Source: Pantoea sp. WMus005
Lineage (GTDB): Bacteria > Pseudomonadota > Gammaproteobacteria > Enterobacterales > Enterobacteriaceae
NCBI RefSeq assembly: GCF_013415305.1
Contig: NZ_JACBXU010000002.1
Location: 62,001 to 126,000, forward strand
Reading direction: 5' to 3'
Length of the DNA: 64,000 bases
A program made the position numbers and the translations under genes. The notes below the pieces were generated by a model, which saw only the letters and a list, made by a program, of their open reading frames with translations, was not told where the DNA came from and did not search any database. Of this stretch, positions 37,448-46,233 are shown piece after piece; the stretch's first letter is position 1, and the number at the start of each line of letters is the position of its first letter.

Positions 37448-37789
37448 ATGAAAATGTTAGAAAATAATCAATTGCTTTTAGTTGCTGGTGCAAGCGGTGC
37501 ATATGACCCTGCTTATGCCGGAGCGTCTTCTCATGCTAGCCAGCATGGTAGTAAGTCGGGTGGTTCCAGTAATCTATCTGGACCGAGTAATGGCGTAGTA
37601 CAGGTCGTGGCTGCTCATCCTGAAATTGCGGGCTGCCTCAATGGTATTCTGGGCGGGATGATTGCTGGTTCAGCAGGTGGTCCGGGCTCAGCTGTGGCAA
37701 GTGCCATTGGTGGTGGTATTGGTTCATGTTTTAATAATTCTGGAAACAGCAATGCTGGGAATAGTTTTGGTGGGCAATGTACCTGGTGA
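37448..37789 (+). CDS. Probable class II microcin precursor
   Basis: The 113-residue product has a 15-residue N-terminus (MKMLENNQLLLVAGA) that lines up position by position with the double-glycine leader of microcin V (L4, N7, Q/E8, L9, V12, G14, A/G15). The predicted mature peptide of 98 residues is rich in Gly, Ser and Ala. It has glycine-zipper hydrophobic stretches (NGILGGMIAGSAGG, AVASAIGGGIG) and three Cys, one near the C-terminus. This is the design of pore-forming class II microcins. An AGGAG site precedes the ATG. A small membrane protein follows 36 bases later. No CvaA/CvaB exporter is in the window. Confidence 0.75.
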   Translation: MKMLENNQLLLVAGASGAYDPAYAGASSHASQHGSKSGGSSNLSGPSNGVVQVVAAHPEIAGCLNGILGGMIAGSAGGPGSAVASAIGGGIGSCFNNSGNSNAGNSFGGQCTW

Positions 37790-37825
37790 AGTTAGTCTCC
37801 ACGACTAATGACAGCTGAGGGTCTT

Positions 37826-38044
37826 ATGCAAAAAATAGTCTGCTATCTATCTATACTAATCAGCATATTAGTAGGCGCAATGTTTTTGAGTGGCGCAGGC
37901 GTCTCCTATACAGGCTGGTATACTATGCCAGAAAAAGCATCAAAAATGGTGGTTACAATCGCTACATTAACTACGTTTGTTAAAGCTGCCATTTCTTTGT
38001 GTTCAAGGTTTTTCAGTACATCTGGCAGCAGTAAAAAAACTTAA
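37826..38044 (+). CDS. Small membrane protein, probable microcin immunity
   Basis: The 72-residue protein has two hydrophobic helices (about 3-25 and 38-58) and a basic C-terminal tail (SGSSKKT). Its size, topology and place directly after the microcin candidate match immunity proteins such as that of microcin V, which protect the inner membrane of the producer. I recognise no sequence family. ATG 37826 has GAGG 6 bases upstream; the ATG at 37808 is poorly placed. A UUCG-loop hairpin follows. Confidence 0.6.
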   Translation: MQKIVCYLSILISILVGAMFLSGAGVSYTGWYTMPEKASKMVVTIATLTTFVKAAISLCSRFFSTSGSSKKT

Positions 38045-38062
38045 GCGTGGATATTAAATCTG

Positions 38063-38080
38063 CAGGGGCTTCGGCCCCTG
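38063..38080 (+). terminator. UUCG-loop terminator hairpin after the microcin cassette
   Basis: CAGGGGC-TTCG-GCCCCTG is a very stable tetraloop hairpin 18 bases past the immunity candidate's stop. The following TGATTATTT is only moderately T-rich. Confidence 0.7.
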
Positions 38081-38476
38081 TGATTATTTAACAAAATCAG
38101 TAGAGCAGGAGGCTAATAAATTTCCTCTGGAACTATAAATGGTTCAACAGCGATACTTTGACAGGATTTGCTCAGAAATAGAGGATCTGTGTGTGGGGCA
38201 GAGATTTATTGATAACGTAAATTTTAGATGCTACCAGGAACTCATCACCACATCACATCCCACACAAAAAAAGCTCCCGACTGACTAATTTTTTAAACAT
38301 CTCACCTCTTTTTTCAACAGTAATCTCACTAAAGACCACCCCCAAAGCCCCGCTGGCCGCGCCATTCCGTCCCGGTTTCAGCCCTTGCTAATTCTGCGCT
38401 AATTTTCTGCTAATTAAGGGATAAATTTTAGCGGGTAGAGTGACTCCACTGCACATCAGCATCAACAGGAGAAACC
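38081..38476. other. Region between the microcin cassette and a MarA/SoxS-like gene
   Basis: The first 270 bases are AT-rich without a gene. The last part is the promoter of the downstream AraC-type gene and holds three phased GCTAATT repeats. Confidence 0.5.
38387..38415 (+). repeat. Three GCTAATT repeats at exact 11-bp spacing
   Basis: GCTAATT begins at 38387, 38398 and 38409, so the copies lie on the same DNA face. They sit about 60-90 bp before the ATG of a small AraC-family gene and may be a cooperative operator. Confidence 0.6.
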
Positions 38477-38845
38477 ATGAATCAGCGCGAGTTTATTCGG
38501 AGTTTGCTGGACTGGATTGAGAACAACTTAGGACACGATCTGCATCTGGATGAGGTGGCGCGCCGCTCGGGCTATTCGCGCTGGCATCTTCAACGCCTGT
38601 TCCGCCAGCACACCGGCTTTTCACTGGCAGAATATATCCGTCAGCGTCGCTTAACCGAGTCTGCGCTCACGTTGCTGAGCAGCAACGAAGCGATACTGCA
38701 GGTGGCGATGAACTACGGTTTCGATACTCAGCAGGCCTACACCCGTACCTTTAAAAACTACTTTATGGTGACGCCTGGCCAGTTGCGGCGTCAGCGTCGC
38801 GTCGAGCCGGATCGGCTGCTGTTCCCGCTGGCGATGGCCAGCTGA
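38477..38845 (+). CDS. AraC-family regulator, MarA/SoxS/RamA-like
   Basis: The 122-residue protein is a stand-alone AraC DNA-binding domain with both helix-turn-helices (LDEVARRSGYSRWHLQRLFRQHTG and ILQVAMNYGFDTQQAYTRTFKNYF), the size and form of MarA, SoxS and RamA. Such proteins switch on efflux and oxidative-stress genes and are controlled by their own abundance. AGGAG precedes the ATG. No divergent sensor gene such as soxR or marR is adjacent, so its inducer is unknown. Confidence 0.88.
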   Translation: MNQREFIRSLLDWIENNLGHDLHLDEVARRSGYSRWHLQRLFRQHTGFSLAEYIRQRRLTESALTLLSSNEAILQVAMNYGFDTQQAYTRTFKNYFMVTPGQLRRQRRVEPDRLLFPLAMAS

Positions 38846-38973
38846 TGCCTGATAAGACCTTCCCGTCACAGCATACAGAGGGGAAGGTCGGCCCATACGA
38901 TCCTCCTTTACTTCGCCCCGCCCGAACGTGATAGTTTGTTGCCAGCATCTCTTTACTGTCGGAGTCGGGAAAC

Positions 38974-39870
38974 ATGGAAAACGGCGCGAATTTAACCGCC
39001 ATGCTGGTGTTTGCCCGGGTTGTGGAATTACAGAGTTTCAGTGAGGCCGCTCGCGCACTCGGCTGGTCCAAATCCCATGTCAGCCGGGAGATCGCTCGTC
39101 TGGAGTTGCGGCTCGGTATCCGGCTTCTGCAGCGTACCACCCGGCGGCTGGCACTGACTGAGCAGGGGCAGGCGTACTATCCCTACTGTGTGCGGATGCT
39201 GGCTGAAGTCCAGCGCGCAGAAGCGTTCGTGCAGCAGCTGCATCAGCAGCCCACAGGCCAAATCCGGCTACAGGCGCCCGTCACGTTCGGCTGCCAGTGT
39301 GTGGTTCCCGTTCTGAATCGTTTTCTGCACCGCCACCTGTATATCAACGTCGATCTCGATCTGACCGACCGCAATCACGATCGGCTGGACGATCAGGTGG
39401 ATCTGGCGATTGTGATCCGATCCCGCTCGCCGCAGCAGGGCAATTTTCGGGTACTGAGTGATATCGAGTGGGGGCTCTATGCCGCGCCCGCCTACCTGAC
39501 GCAGCGAGCTGCCATCACCCATCCTGAGATGCTGCCGCGCCACGACCTGCTGATGTTTCATGGTCCGGCACACACCGCCGCGCTGCCGTTTCGCCGTGAT
39601 AAACAGCGTCTGGCGCTGGACGTGCGCAGTCGGTTCCGGGCCAACAACAGCATGGCGCTGCTTAATGCGGCCCTGGCGGGAAGTGGCATCGCCTATCTGC
39701 CCTCCTACATGGCGCAGGAGGCGGTGGCGCGTGGAGATATTCAGCAACTCCTGCCGGAGTGGCAGATGGATCGACTGCAAAGCTATCTGCTGCTGCACGA
39801 CACGCCTGAACCGGCGTCGCCGGTGACGCTGCTGTGCGATGCCCTGGTTGCGGCGCTGAATACGGGCTGA
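38974..39870 (+). CDS. LysR-family regulator
   Basis: The 298-residue protein has the helix-turn-helix region LQSFSEAARALGWSKSHVSREIARLE and RTTRRLALTEQG, typical of the AaeR/DmlR-like branch, and a full effector domain. It is followed after about 100 bp on the same strand by an MFS exporter that it may control; there is no divergent partner. Ligand unknown. Confidence 0.87.
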   Translation: MENGANLTAMLVFARVVELQSFSEAARALGWSKSHVSREIARLELRLGIRLLQRTTRRLALTEQGQAYYPYCVRMLAEVQRAEAFVQQLHQQPTGQIRLQAPVTFGCQCVVPVLNRFLHRHLYINVDLDLTDRNHDRLDDQVDLAIVIRSRSPQQGNFRVLSDIEWGLYAAPAYLTQRAAITHPEMLPRHDLLMFHGPAHTAALPFRRDKQRLALDVRSRFRANNSMALLNAALAGSGIAYLPSYMAQEAVARGDIQQLLPEWQMDRLQSYLLLHDTPEPASPVTLLCDALVAALNTG

Positions 39871-39968
39871 TTGTTGCGTGCTGACAACAATCAGTGCCAC
39901 AGAGTAACTATTCCACCGCGACTGTTGTTACTCCGCTGCTCCGGTTAGCCTGTATCCCTGATCATTCA

Positions 39969-41186
39969 ATGGATAACCTCATGCAACAGTCACCCGAAAC
40001 GGCAGCGTTTCAGCACTGGCGACGTAACTTAGCGGTCTGCGTCGTCGGCTCTTTTACCACTATCGTAGCGATGACATTGCTGCTGCCGTTTCTGCCGCTC
40101 TATGTTCAGCAACTCGGTGTTGAGCAGCCTGCCGCCATCGCGCGCTGGTCAGGTCTGGCCTACGGCGCGACCTTTTTCAGCGCCGCGCTGACTGCGCCGC
40201 TGTGGGGCAGGCTGGCTGATCGCTATGGTCGTAAGCTGATGCTGATCCGGGCCAGTCTCGGGATGGCGATTGCGATGTCGCTGATTGGCATGGCGACCGC
40301 GCCCTGGCAGCTGGTGGCGCTGCGTCTGCTGGCGGGGCTGCTGGGCGGCTACGCGTCGGGATCGACCATTCTGGTGGCGGCGCAGACGCCAAAAGCGCAG
40401 ACCGGCTGGGCGCTGGGCGTATTGTCCTCCGGCATTATGGCAGGCAACGTGGTCGGGCCGCTGCTGGGAGGAGTGTTACCGCCGCTGATCGGTATTCGCC
40501 AGACGTTCTGGCTGACCGGCGCAGTGATTTTTCTCGCCTTCCTCGCCACGACCTTTTTACTTAAAGAACAACCCCGTGCTGCCGCGATGTCACGCACAAG
40601 CCAGCAACAGCAGCCTGCAGACCCGCCTGTTAATCACAGACTGGTGCGGCTGATGTGGCTCTCGGGCATGTTACTGATCTTCGCCAGCATGTCGATTGAG
40701 CCGATTATCACGCTTTACGTGGGCGAGTTTATGCAGGGTAACCATCAGATCACCCTGATATCCGGGCTGGTGATGTCCGCAGCAGCGCTGGGCACTGTGC
40801 TTGCCGGGCCACGACTGGGGCGTCTGGCCGATCGGGTGGGGCACTGGCGTGTGCTGACCGGCGGATTACTGATGAGCGGACTGCTGCTGATTCCGCAGGC
40901 GTTTATCAAGGCGGCCTGGCAACTGGTGCTGCTGCGCTTTCTGATGGGGATGGCGTTGGGCGGATTGGTGCCCTGTATCACGGCGATTATTCGTCATAAC
41001 GTGCCAACCTCACAGGTAGGGCGGATGCTGGGATATTCGACCTCAGCACAATATATCGGTCAGGTCAGCGGCCCGCTGTTCGGTGGACTGGTGGGCGGTG
41101 CGTTCGGGATGCGACCTGTGTTTCTGGCAACGTGCGCGGTGATGCTGTTTTGTGCCTGGCTGAACTGGCGCGAAATGAAAAAATAG
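39969..41186 (+). CDS. MFS drug efflux transporter, MdtG-like
   Basis: The 405-residue, 12-helix protein has the DHA1 motif GRLADRYGRKLMLIRASLGMAI. It follows the layout of E. coli MdtG (LLPFLPLYVQQLGV, SGWALG-type central motif TGWALGVLSSG, RFLMGMALGGLVPC). MdtG exports fosfomycin and deoxycholate in E. coli; whether this is the ortholog is uncertain. Start 39969 (MDNLMQQ) or 39981. It ends at a terminator shared with gcd. Confidence 0.8.
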   Translation: MDNLMQQSPETAAFQHWRRNLAVCVVGSFTTIVAMTLLLPFLPLYVQQLGVEQPAAIARWSGLAYGATFFSAALTAPLWGRLADRYGRKLMLIRASLGMAIAMSLIGMATAPWQLVALRLLAGLLGGYASGSTILVAAQTPKAQTGWALGVLSSGIMAGNVVGPLLGGVLPPLIGIRQTFWLTGAVIFLAFLATTFLLKEQPRAAAMSRTSQQQQPADPPVNHRLVRLMWLSGMLLIFASMSIEPIITLYVGEFMQGNHQITLISGLVMSAAALGTVLAGPRLGRLADRVGHWRVLTGGLLMSGLLLIPQAFIKAAWQLVLLRFLMGMALGGLVPCITAIIRHNVPTSQVGRMLGYSTSAQYIGQVSGPLFGGLVGGAFGMRPVFLATCAVMLFCAWLNWREMKK

Positions 41187-41193
41187 CGCGATC

Positions 41194-41225
41194 AAAAAAG
41201 GCGGACCGGAGTCCGCCTTAGTTTA
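41194..41225. terminator. Terminator between the MdtG-like gene and gcd
   Basis: The stem AAGGCGGAC/GTCCGCCTT has loop CGGA. A run of A precedes it, so on the gcd strand it ends in TTTTTT; on the other strand the tail is AGTTTATT. Confidence 0.87.
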
Positions 41226-41241
41226 TTCACAACTGCGTGAA

Positions 41242-43632
41242 TTACTTCTGGTCTGGCAGCGCGTAGGCAATGACATAATCGCCCAGCTTAGTGCCAAACG
41301 AGCCGTGACCACCTGCCGCAATGACAACGTACTGCTTGCCATCTACTTCATAGGTCATTGGCGTCGCCTGGCCGCCCGCTGGCAGACGTGCCTGCCACAA
41401 CAGCTCGCCGGTATCGGTGCTGAAAGCACGCAGGTAGTTATCTGCGGTCGCACCAATGAAGAATACCTTGCCCGCGGTGGTGATAGGACCACCCAGCATC
41501 GGCATACCCATTTTGAACGGCAGTGGAACCGGTGCGCTATCGCGAACGGTACCGATACGCTGTTTCCACACCACATCGTTGGTCTTCAGATCCACCGCGG
41601 AGATATAACCCCAGGCAGGCTGTTTACATGGCAGACCAAACGGTGACAGGAACGGATTCAGCTCAACGCCATACGGCACGCCATACTGTGGCTGAATACC
41701 GGTTTCCGTACCTGAACCTCCCTCAGCGCCTTTCGGCGGCTCAATCGGATTGCCCGGGCCGCGTGGAACCAGCTTAGAGACAAACGGCAGCGCCATTGGG
41801 TTAGCAATCGCGATCTGACGATGAGGATCGACTGCGATGCCGCCCCATTCGAACATACCGAGGTTACCCGGGAACACCAGAGTACCCTGCTCAGATGGCG
41901 GAGTGAACGGACCTTCATAGCGCAGACGCTTGAAGATCACGCGGCACACCAGCTGGTCGAACATCGTCGCGCCCCACATATCCTTGTCCGTCAGGTTCTG
42001 TTTCGGACGGAAGGTCAGCTCAGAGTAGGGCTGAGTGGCGGCAACGTGGTCGCCTTTAGCGGCGCCCTGTGGCACCGGTGTTTCTGGCGCGGGGACGACT
42101 GGCTTGCCGGTGCGGCGATCCAGGACAAAGATGTTGCCGGTTTTCGCTGGCGCGTAAACAACCGGTACGGTGTTGCCATCTTTATCGGTGATGTCAGCCA
42201 GGGTCGGCTGCGACGGCAGATCCATATCCCACAGGTCGTGATGCACCGTCTGATAAGACCAGACCAGCTTACCGGTGGTGGCGTTCAGAGCCAGTACGCT
42301 GCTCGCATAGCGTTCCTGCTCTGGTGTACGGTTACCGCCCCAGATATCCGGTGTGGTCACGCCCATTGGCAGGTAAACGGTATCCAGTTTCGGATCGTAA
42401 ACTGCCGGTGCCCATGAATTCGGTGAGTTCATGGTGAAGGTGTGTTCATCAGCCGGAATGGCATTCGGGTCTTTCGCGCCGGGATCAAACACCCACAGCA
42501 GTTTGCCGGTATTCACATCAAAACCACGAATGACGCCTGATGGCTCGCGGGTTGAGAAGTTATCGGTTACTGCACCCGCCATCACGATGGTGGTGTTGGT
42601 AATGATTGGCGGAGAGGTCGGCTCATACATACCTGCAGTCGTAACAGGCTGTTTGTGTTGCAGATCCAGCTCGCCGTTGACGCCAAATGACGGGCAGCGT
42701 TCGCCGGTCTCTGCGTCCAGCGCAAACAGACGACCATCGTTGACAGGCAGATAGATACGGCGTGAGCAGAGAGCTGGCTGAGTGTTCGCTGCATCGGCTG
42801 CTGCCGGCACTTCGTGGTAAGAAACACCGCGACAGGTCACGTGCTGGAAGGTCGGGTTAACCTTCATGCCCGGATCAAATTTCCACTTCTGCTTACCGGT
42901 AGCCGCATCCAGCGCAAACAGAATCTGATGTGGCGAACAGAGGTAAAGCGTGTCGCGGATTTTAATTGGGGTAACTTCGTCGGTGATTTCACCTGGGTCG
43001 TTAGGGGTTTTCATGTCGCCAGTCTGGAACTGCCAGGCAACCTGCAACTCTTTCACGTTCTGGTGGTTAATCTGCTTCAGCGGCGAGAAACGGGTTCCCT
43101 GCTGATCGCGCGCATAAGCGGGCCAGTCAGCATCCGGGATGTTGCTCAGCGGTGCAGCCTGCGGGGCGTTGTCAGCGGTTTCTGGTACAGAGCCGTTAAT
43201 GACCTGCGGATCGTTGAATACCGCATAGGCCAGCACGATGGCACTGGCAATCAGCGCCACAGCCAGGGTACCCAACGCGGCTTTGCTGCCCGCGTTGAAG
43301 CTGCGATAAACAAACGGCAGGATCAGCCAGACACCGAAGATCACCAGCACATCGGTGCGCGGTGCCAGTGCCCAGAAGTCGGTACCGACTTCCCACACAC
43401 CCCAGATCAGGGTGCCGATCAGCAGCAGCGCATAGAGAACCAGTGCGGTGCTTTTACGACGGGAAAGCAGATAAGCGGTGATCAGCATCACCACACCGCC
43501 AAAGACGTAATACCAGGAACCACCAATGGCGGCTAACCAGCCACCGCCAATGAGCATAAACGCGCCCGTCAGCACTGCGAACAGCACTGTCAGGAAACGA
43601 ATTACGCCAAAAGATGAGGAGTTTTTCCCCAT
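41242..43632 (-). CDS. gcd: PQQ-dependent quinoprotein glucose dehydrogenase
   Basis: This 796-residue enzyme has the length of E. coli Gcd. It has five N-terminal membrane helices (about 1-140) and a periplasmic eight-bladed propeller with the PQQ motifs (DWPAYARDQQGTRFSPLKQIN, GVTTPDIWGG, HHDLWDMDLPSQP, WGYISAVDL). It oxidises glucose to gluconolactone in the periplasm and passes electrons to ubiquinone. It needs PQQ, whose genes are not in the window. The ATG at 43632 has GAGG upstream; an ATG 14 codons earlier is not supported. In plant-associated bacteria this activity drives mineral phosphate solubilisation. Confidence 0.97.
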   Translation of the reverse strand: MGKNSSSFGVIRFLTVLFAVLTGAFMLIGGGWLAAIGGSWYYVFGGVVMLITAYLLSRRKSTALVLYALLLIGTLIWGVWEVGTDFWALAPRTDVLVIFGVWLILPFVYRSFNAGSKAALGTLAVALIASAIVLAYAVFNDPQVINGSVPETADNAPQAAPLSNIPDADWPAYARDQQGTRFSPLKQINHQNVKELQVAWQFQTGDMKTPNDPGEITDEVTPIKIRDTLYLCSPHQILFALDAATGKQKWKFDPGMKVNPTFQHVTCRGVSYHEVPAAADAANTQPALCSRRIYLPVNDGRLFALDAETGERCPSFGVNGELDLQHKQPVTTAGMYEPTSPPIITNTTIVMAGAVTDNFSTREPSGVIRGFDVNTGKLLWVFDPGAKDPNAIPADEHTFTMNSPNSWAPAVYDPKLDTVYLPMGVTTPDIWGGNRTPEQERYASSVLALNATTGKLVWSYQTVHHDLWDMDLPSQPTLADITDKDGNTVPVVYAPAKTGNIFVLDRRTGKPVVPAPETPVPQGAAKGDHVAATQPYSELTFRPKQNLTDKDMWGATMFDQLVCRVIFKRLRYEGPFTPPSEQGTLVFPGNLGMFEWGGIAVDPHRQIAIANPMALPFVSKLVPRGPGNPIEPPKGAEGGSGTETGIQPQYGVPYGVELNPFLSPFGLPCKQPAWGYISAVDLKTNDVVWKQRIGTVRDSAPVPLPFKMGMPMLGGPITTAGKVFFIGATADNYLRAFSTDTGELLWQARLPAGGQATPMTYEVDGKQYVVIAAGGHGSFGTKLGDYVIAYALPDQK

Positions 43633-43907
43633 AATATCGACCTCGTTTCGTTGCCATAAAACACACGAAAACAACCAGATAGGCTGTTTCCAGTTATCAA
43701 GTACAAATGATTAGGGTGTTCTTCAATATCTCTTCCGTTAAGACAGACGATCCCTTTGTGTTAAATGTTATAGCAAAATTAGATCGAGGTTTGATTTTTT
43801 TGGCTTAAACCGCTTAACAACTGTAGTAATACGACATTTTATGGGGGATTAAAGGACGTTAAGCGCACCGCCGTGTGCCCTTAACGCCGGAAGGCAGGAT
43901 TTGTGAA

Positions 43908-44507
43908 TCAGCAGCTAATAAGATCGCCGTCCGAGCGTTGCTGTTGCCAGCCGCTGATATTTATCTCAGCAAACTGCTCAGTGGTTAAAGGCGGCGTATG
44001 ACTTCGCACAATGACCTCTGCACCTTTTTCACGGAATGTCGCCATAAAAAAGGGAAAAGTAAATTTTTCATAATTATCATTAAAGAACGATTCGGTTAAA
44101 ACTATCCCTGAAAAAGGAAAGGACTCCAGCAGTCGCCAGTCCGCACCTGGCGGCGCAAAATCATAAAGCCAGAAATCAAATTTCTTTGTTAATTCAAGCA
44201 GTGACGCACTATGTGCAGCTAAGCTTGAATAGTTAATTCCAATCCGGATGCGGTCATTCTGTAAATGCTTATAGGCATCAGGAACCGCGATCATTCCCCG
44301 TAATCGAATATCTTCAACCGGAACAATCATTAATGCTGCTTCATTAGCAATTTGATTGTGTAATGAAATAATGTTGTTTGTATTAAGTATATTGCCGCTG
44401 TCCTGGTTTTGCGGAAGATAAGGCACGCTATAGCAAATGCCAGTGACATTACGCTTAACGTGATGGATAGGTTCAGTAACATAGGGGTTATATAAACTGT
44501 TTTTCAT
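43908..44507 (-). CDS. Degenerate EAL-domain protein
   Basis: The 199-residue soluble protein follows the back half of an EAL domain (IRIGINYSSL, FDFWLYDFAPPGADWRLLESFPFSGIVLTESFF, ATFREKGAEVIVRS). It lacks the EAL triplet, the paired acidic DDFG site and the terminal GVE, so c-di-GMP hydrolysis is not expected. It resembles YdiV-type regulatory EAL proteins that act by protein binding. Codon use is AT-rich compared with gcd and the MFS gene beside it. The start at 44507 is chosen over a more distal hydrophobic extension. Confidence 0.6.
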   Translation of the reverse strand: MKNSLYNPYVTEPIHHVKRNVTGICYSVPYLPQNQDSGNILNTNNIISLHNQIANEAALMIVPVEDIRLRGMIAVPDAYKHLQNDRIRIGINYSSLAAHSASLLELTKKFDFWLYDFAPPGADWRLLESFPFSGIVLTESFFNDNYEKFTFPFFMATFREKGAEVIVRSHTPPLTTEQFAEINISGWQQQRSDGDLISC

Positions 44508-44906
44508 TATCTCTATGAAATGCAATAAAAAGGATATTTTGATAATTAAGCATATAAAAAGTCGCATTTTTTTAAACGCGTGAATAAATATAGATCACAT
44601 GCTTAATCCAAATCATCCTTTTGTTACCTGAGAAAGTAAATAAACCTGGTAGCAAACAGATGATAATTCCTTTGGCGTCTGATGATGTGCTGCAATATAT
44701 TCAATAGCAGGGACAAATAGGCTGGTAATAATCAGGATAGGGCTGATATGCCTTTGCCGGAGCGGGACGCAGGGTATTGCGCAGGGAGGCAGGGCTGGAG
44801 CCGCACGCTTCCTGGTCTCATCCAGTCTGTTAACCCGGCGTCGTCAAAACCACACCAATAACACCGCGCAACGACGCGGGTTTCCTCACCTGATTTGGGA
44901 TAAGAC
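44508..44906. other. 399-bp region before an EntS-like MFS gene
   Basis: I see no gene. The left half is AT-rich and presumably holds the promoter of the EAL-like gene; the right half is GC-rich leader of the MFS gene. A lone GATCACA at 44595-44601 resembles half a CRP site. Confidence 0.4.
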
Positions 44907-46148
44907 ATGGGATTTATGGCATCCGCGGCTGAAGAGTCGCTGTGGCGACATCGGACATTTGTCGCCTTCTGGCTGGCGCGTACCTGTTCATCGTTTGGTT
45001 TTCAGATGTTCTCGGTGGCGATCAGCTGGCAGATCTATGCGCTGACCAACAGCGCAATGGCGTTAGGGATGATTGGCCTGATGCAATTTCTGCCGTCGGT
45101 GTTGCTGGCGTTACCCGCCGGTCATCTGGCGGATCAATATGACCGGCGGCGCATTGTGCTGTTGGGTCAGCTGGTGGAATTTGCCGCACTGGTAGCATTA
45201 GTGGTGCTTACCTTATTCCAGACCGTTGATAAAACCGCGCTTTGGGGGCTGGTATTTATGATTGCGGTGGCGAAGGCGCTGGAGTGGCCTGCAATGTCCT
45301 CGATGTTGCCGTCACTGGTGCCGCCTTCGATCCTGGCGCGCGCCATGGCAATGAACTCCGTGGGTGGACAGGCGGCGGTGATTGTCGGGCCGACGATTGG
45401 CGGTTTACTTTATGTCGCCGGACCGCATGTGGTGTATGGCGTTTCCGGGGTGTTTTATCTGATTTCACTGACGCTGGTGAGTCTGCTGCGTTATGAGCAT
45501 CCGGTTCAGAGCCGCCTGCCGATGAATATGAAGAATCTTTTTGCCGGGATTCACTTCATTCGTGAACGCAAAGATGTGCTTGGGGTGATTTCGCTCGATC
45601 TGTTTGCAGTATTACTGGGCGGGGCGACGGCACTGCTGCCGATTTTTGCCAAAGATATTCTGCATACCGGGCCGTGGGGATTGGGGATGTTACGTGGCGC
45701 GCCGTCGGTCGGGGCGTTGCTGGTGGGTATCTGGCTGAGCCGTCACAAACTGGAAAAGCATGTCGGGATGATTATGTTTGGCTCAGTGGCAGGATTTGGC
45801 GCTGCCACATTGGTGTTCGCGCTTTCCACGCAATTGTGGCTGTCGCTGATTGCTCTCTGTGCGCTGGGTGGCTTTGATATGGTCAGTATGGTAATCCGGG
45901 GCGCGCTGGTGCAGCTGGATACGCCAGATACCATGCGCGGGCGAGTGAATGCGGTTAACGCGATTTTTATTAATACATCAAATCAGCTTGGCGAGTTTGA
46001 GTCCGGGTTGCTGGCGGCCTGGTTCGGTGCCGCCCCGGCGGCGGCGATTGGCGGCATCGGTACACTGGTTGTGGTGGCGTTGTGGATGAAATTGTTTCCG
46101 CATCTGCGGCGGCGTCAGAAGCTGGAGAATGAGGTGGATCCGGTTTAG
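44907..46148 (+). CDS. MFS exporter of the EntS-like (MFS_3) group
   Basis: The 413-residue, 12-helix protein has the group signatures FWLARTCSSFGFQMFSVAISWQIYALT, LPAGHLADQYDRRRI and MRGRVNAVNAIFINTSNQLGEFESG. These are shared with enterobactin exporter EntS and related siderophore or drug exporters. No siderophore genes are adjacent, so the substrate is unknown. It is probably monocistronic. Confidence 0.82.
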   Translation: MGFMASAAEESLWRHRTFVAFWLARTCSSFGFQMFSVAISWQIYALTNSAMALGMIGLMQFLPSVLLALPAGHLADQYDRRRIVLLGQLVEFAALVALVVLTLFQTVDKTALWGLVFMIAVAKALEWPAMSSMLPSLVPPSILARAMAMNSVGGQAAVIVGPTIGGLLYVAGPHVVYGVSGVFYLISLTLVSLLRYEHPVQSRLPMNMKNLFAGIHFIRERKDVLGVISLDLFAVLLGGATALLPIFAKDILHTGPWGLGMLRGAPSVGALLVGIWLSRHKLEKHVGMIMFGSVAGFGAATLVFALSTQLWLSLIALCALGGFDMVSMVIRGALVQLDTPDTMRGRVNAVNAIFINTSNQLGEFESGLLAAWFGAAPAAAIGGIGTLVVVALWMKLFPHLRRRQKLENEVDPV

Positions 46149-46233
46149 GGCTGGTTGGGGGATTTCTGCGTTGATGCACTCGGTGCAGGCTCAGGGAACA
46201 TACACTTTTTATAAAGACGCAAAAAATATCCTC

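Noticed and set aside
38045..38476. Microcin exporter or extra immunity gene after the cassette
   Set aside because: Only short frames without ribosome sites or membrane features are present before the MarA/SoxS-like gene.
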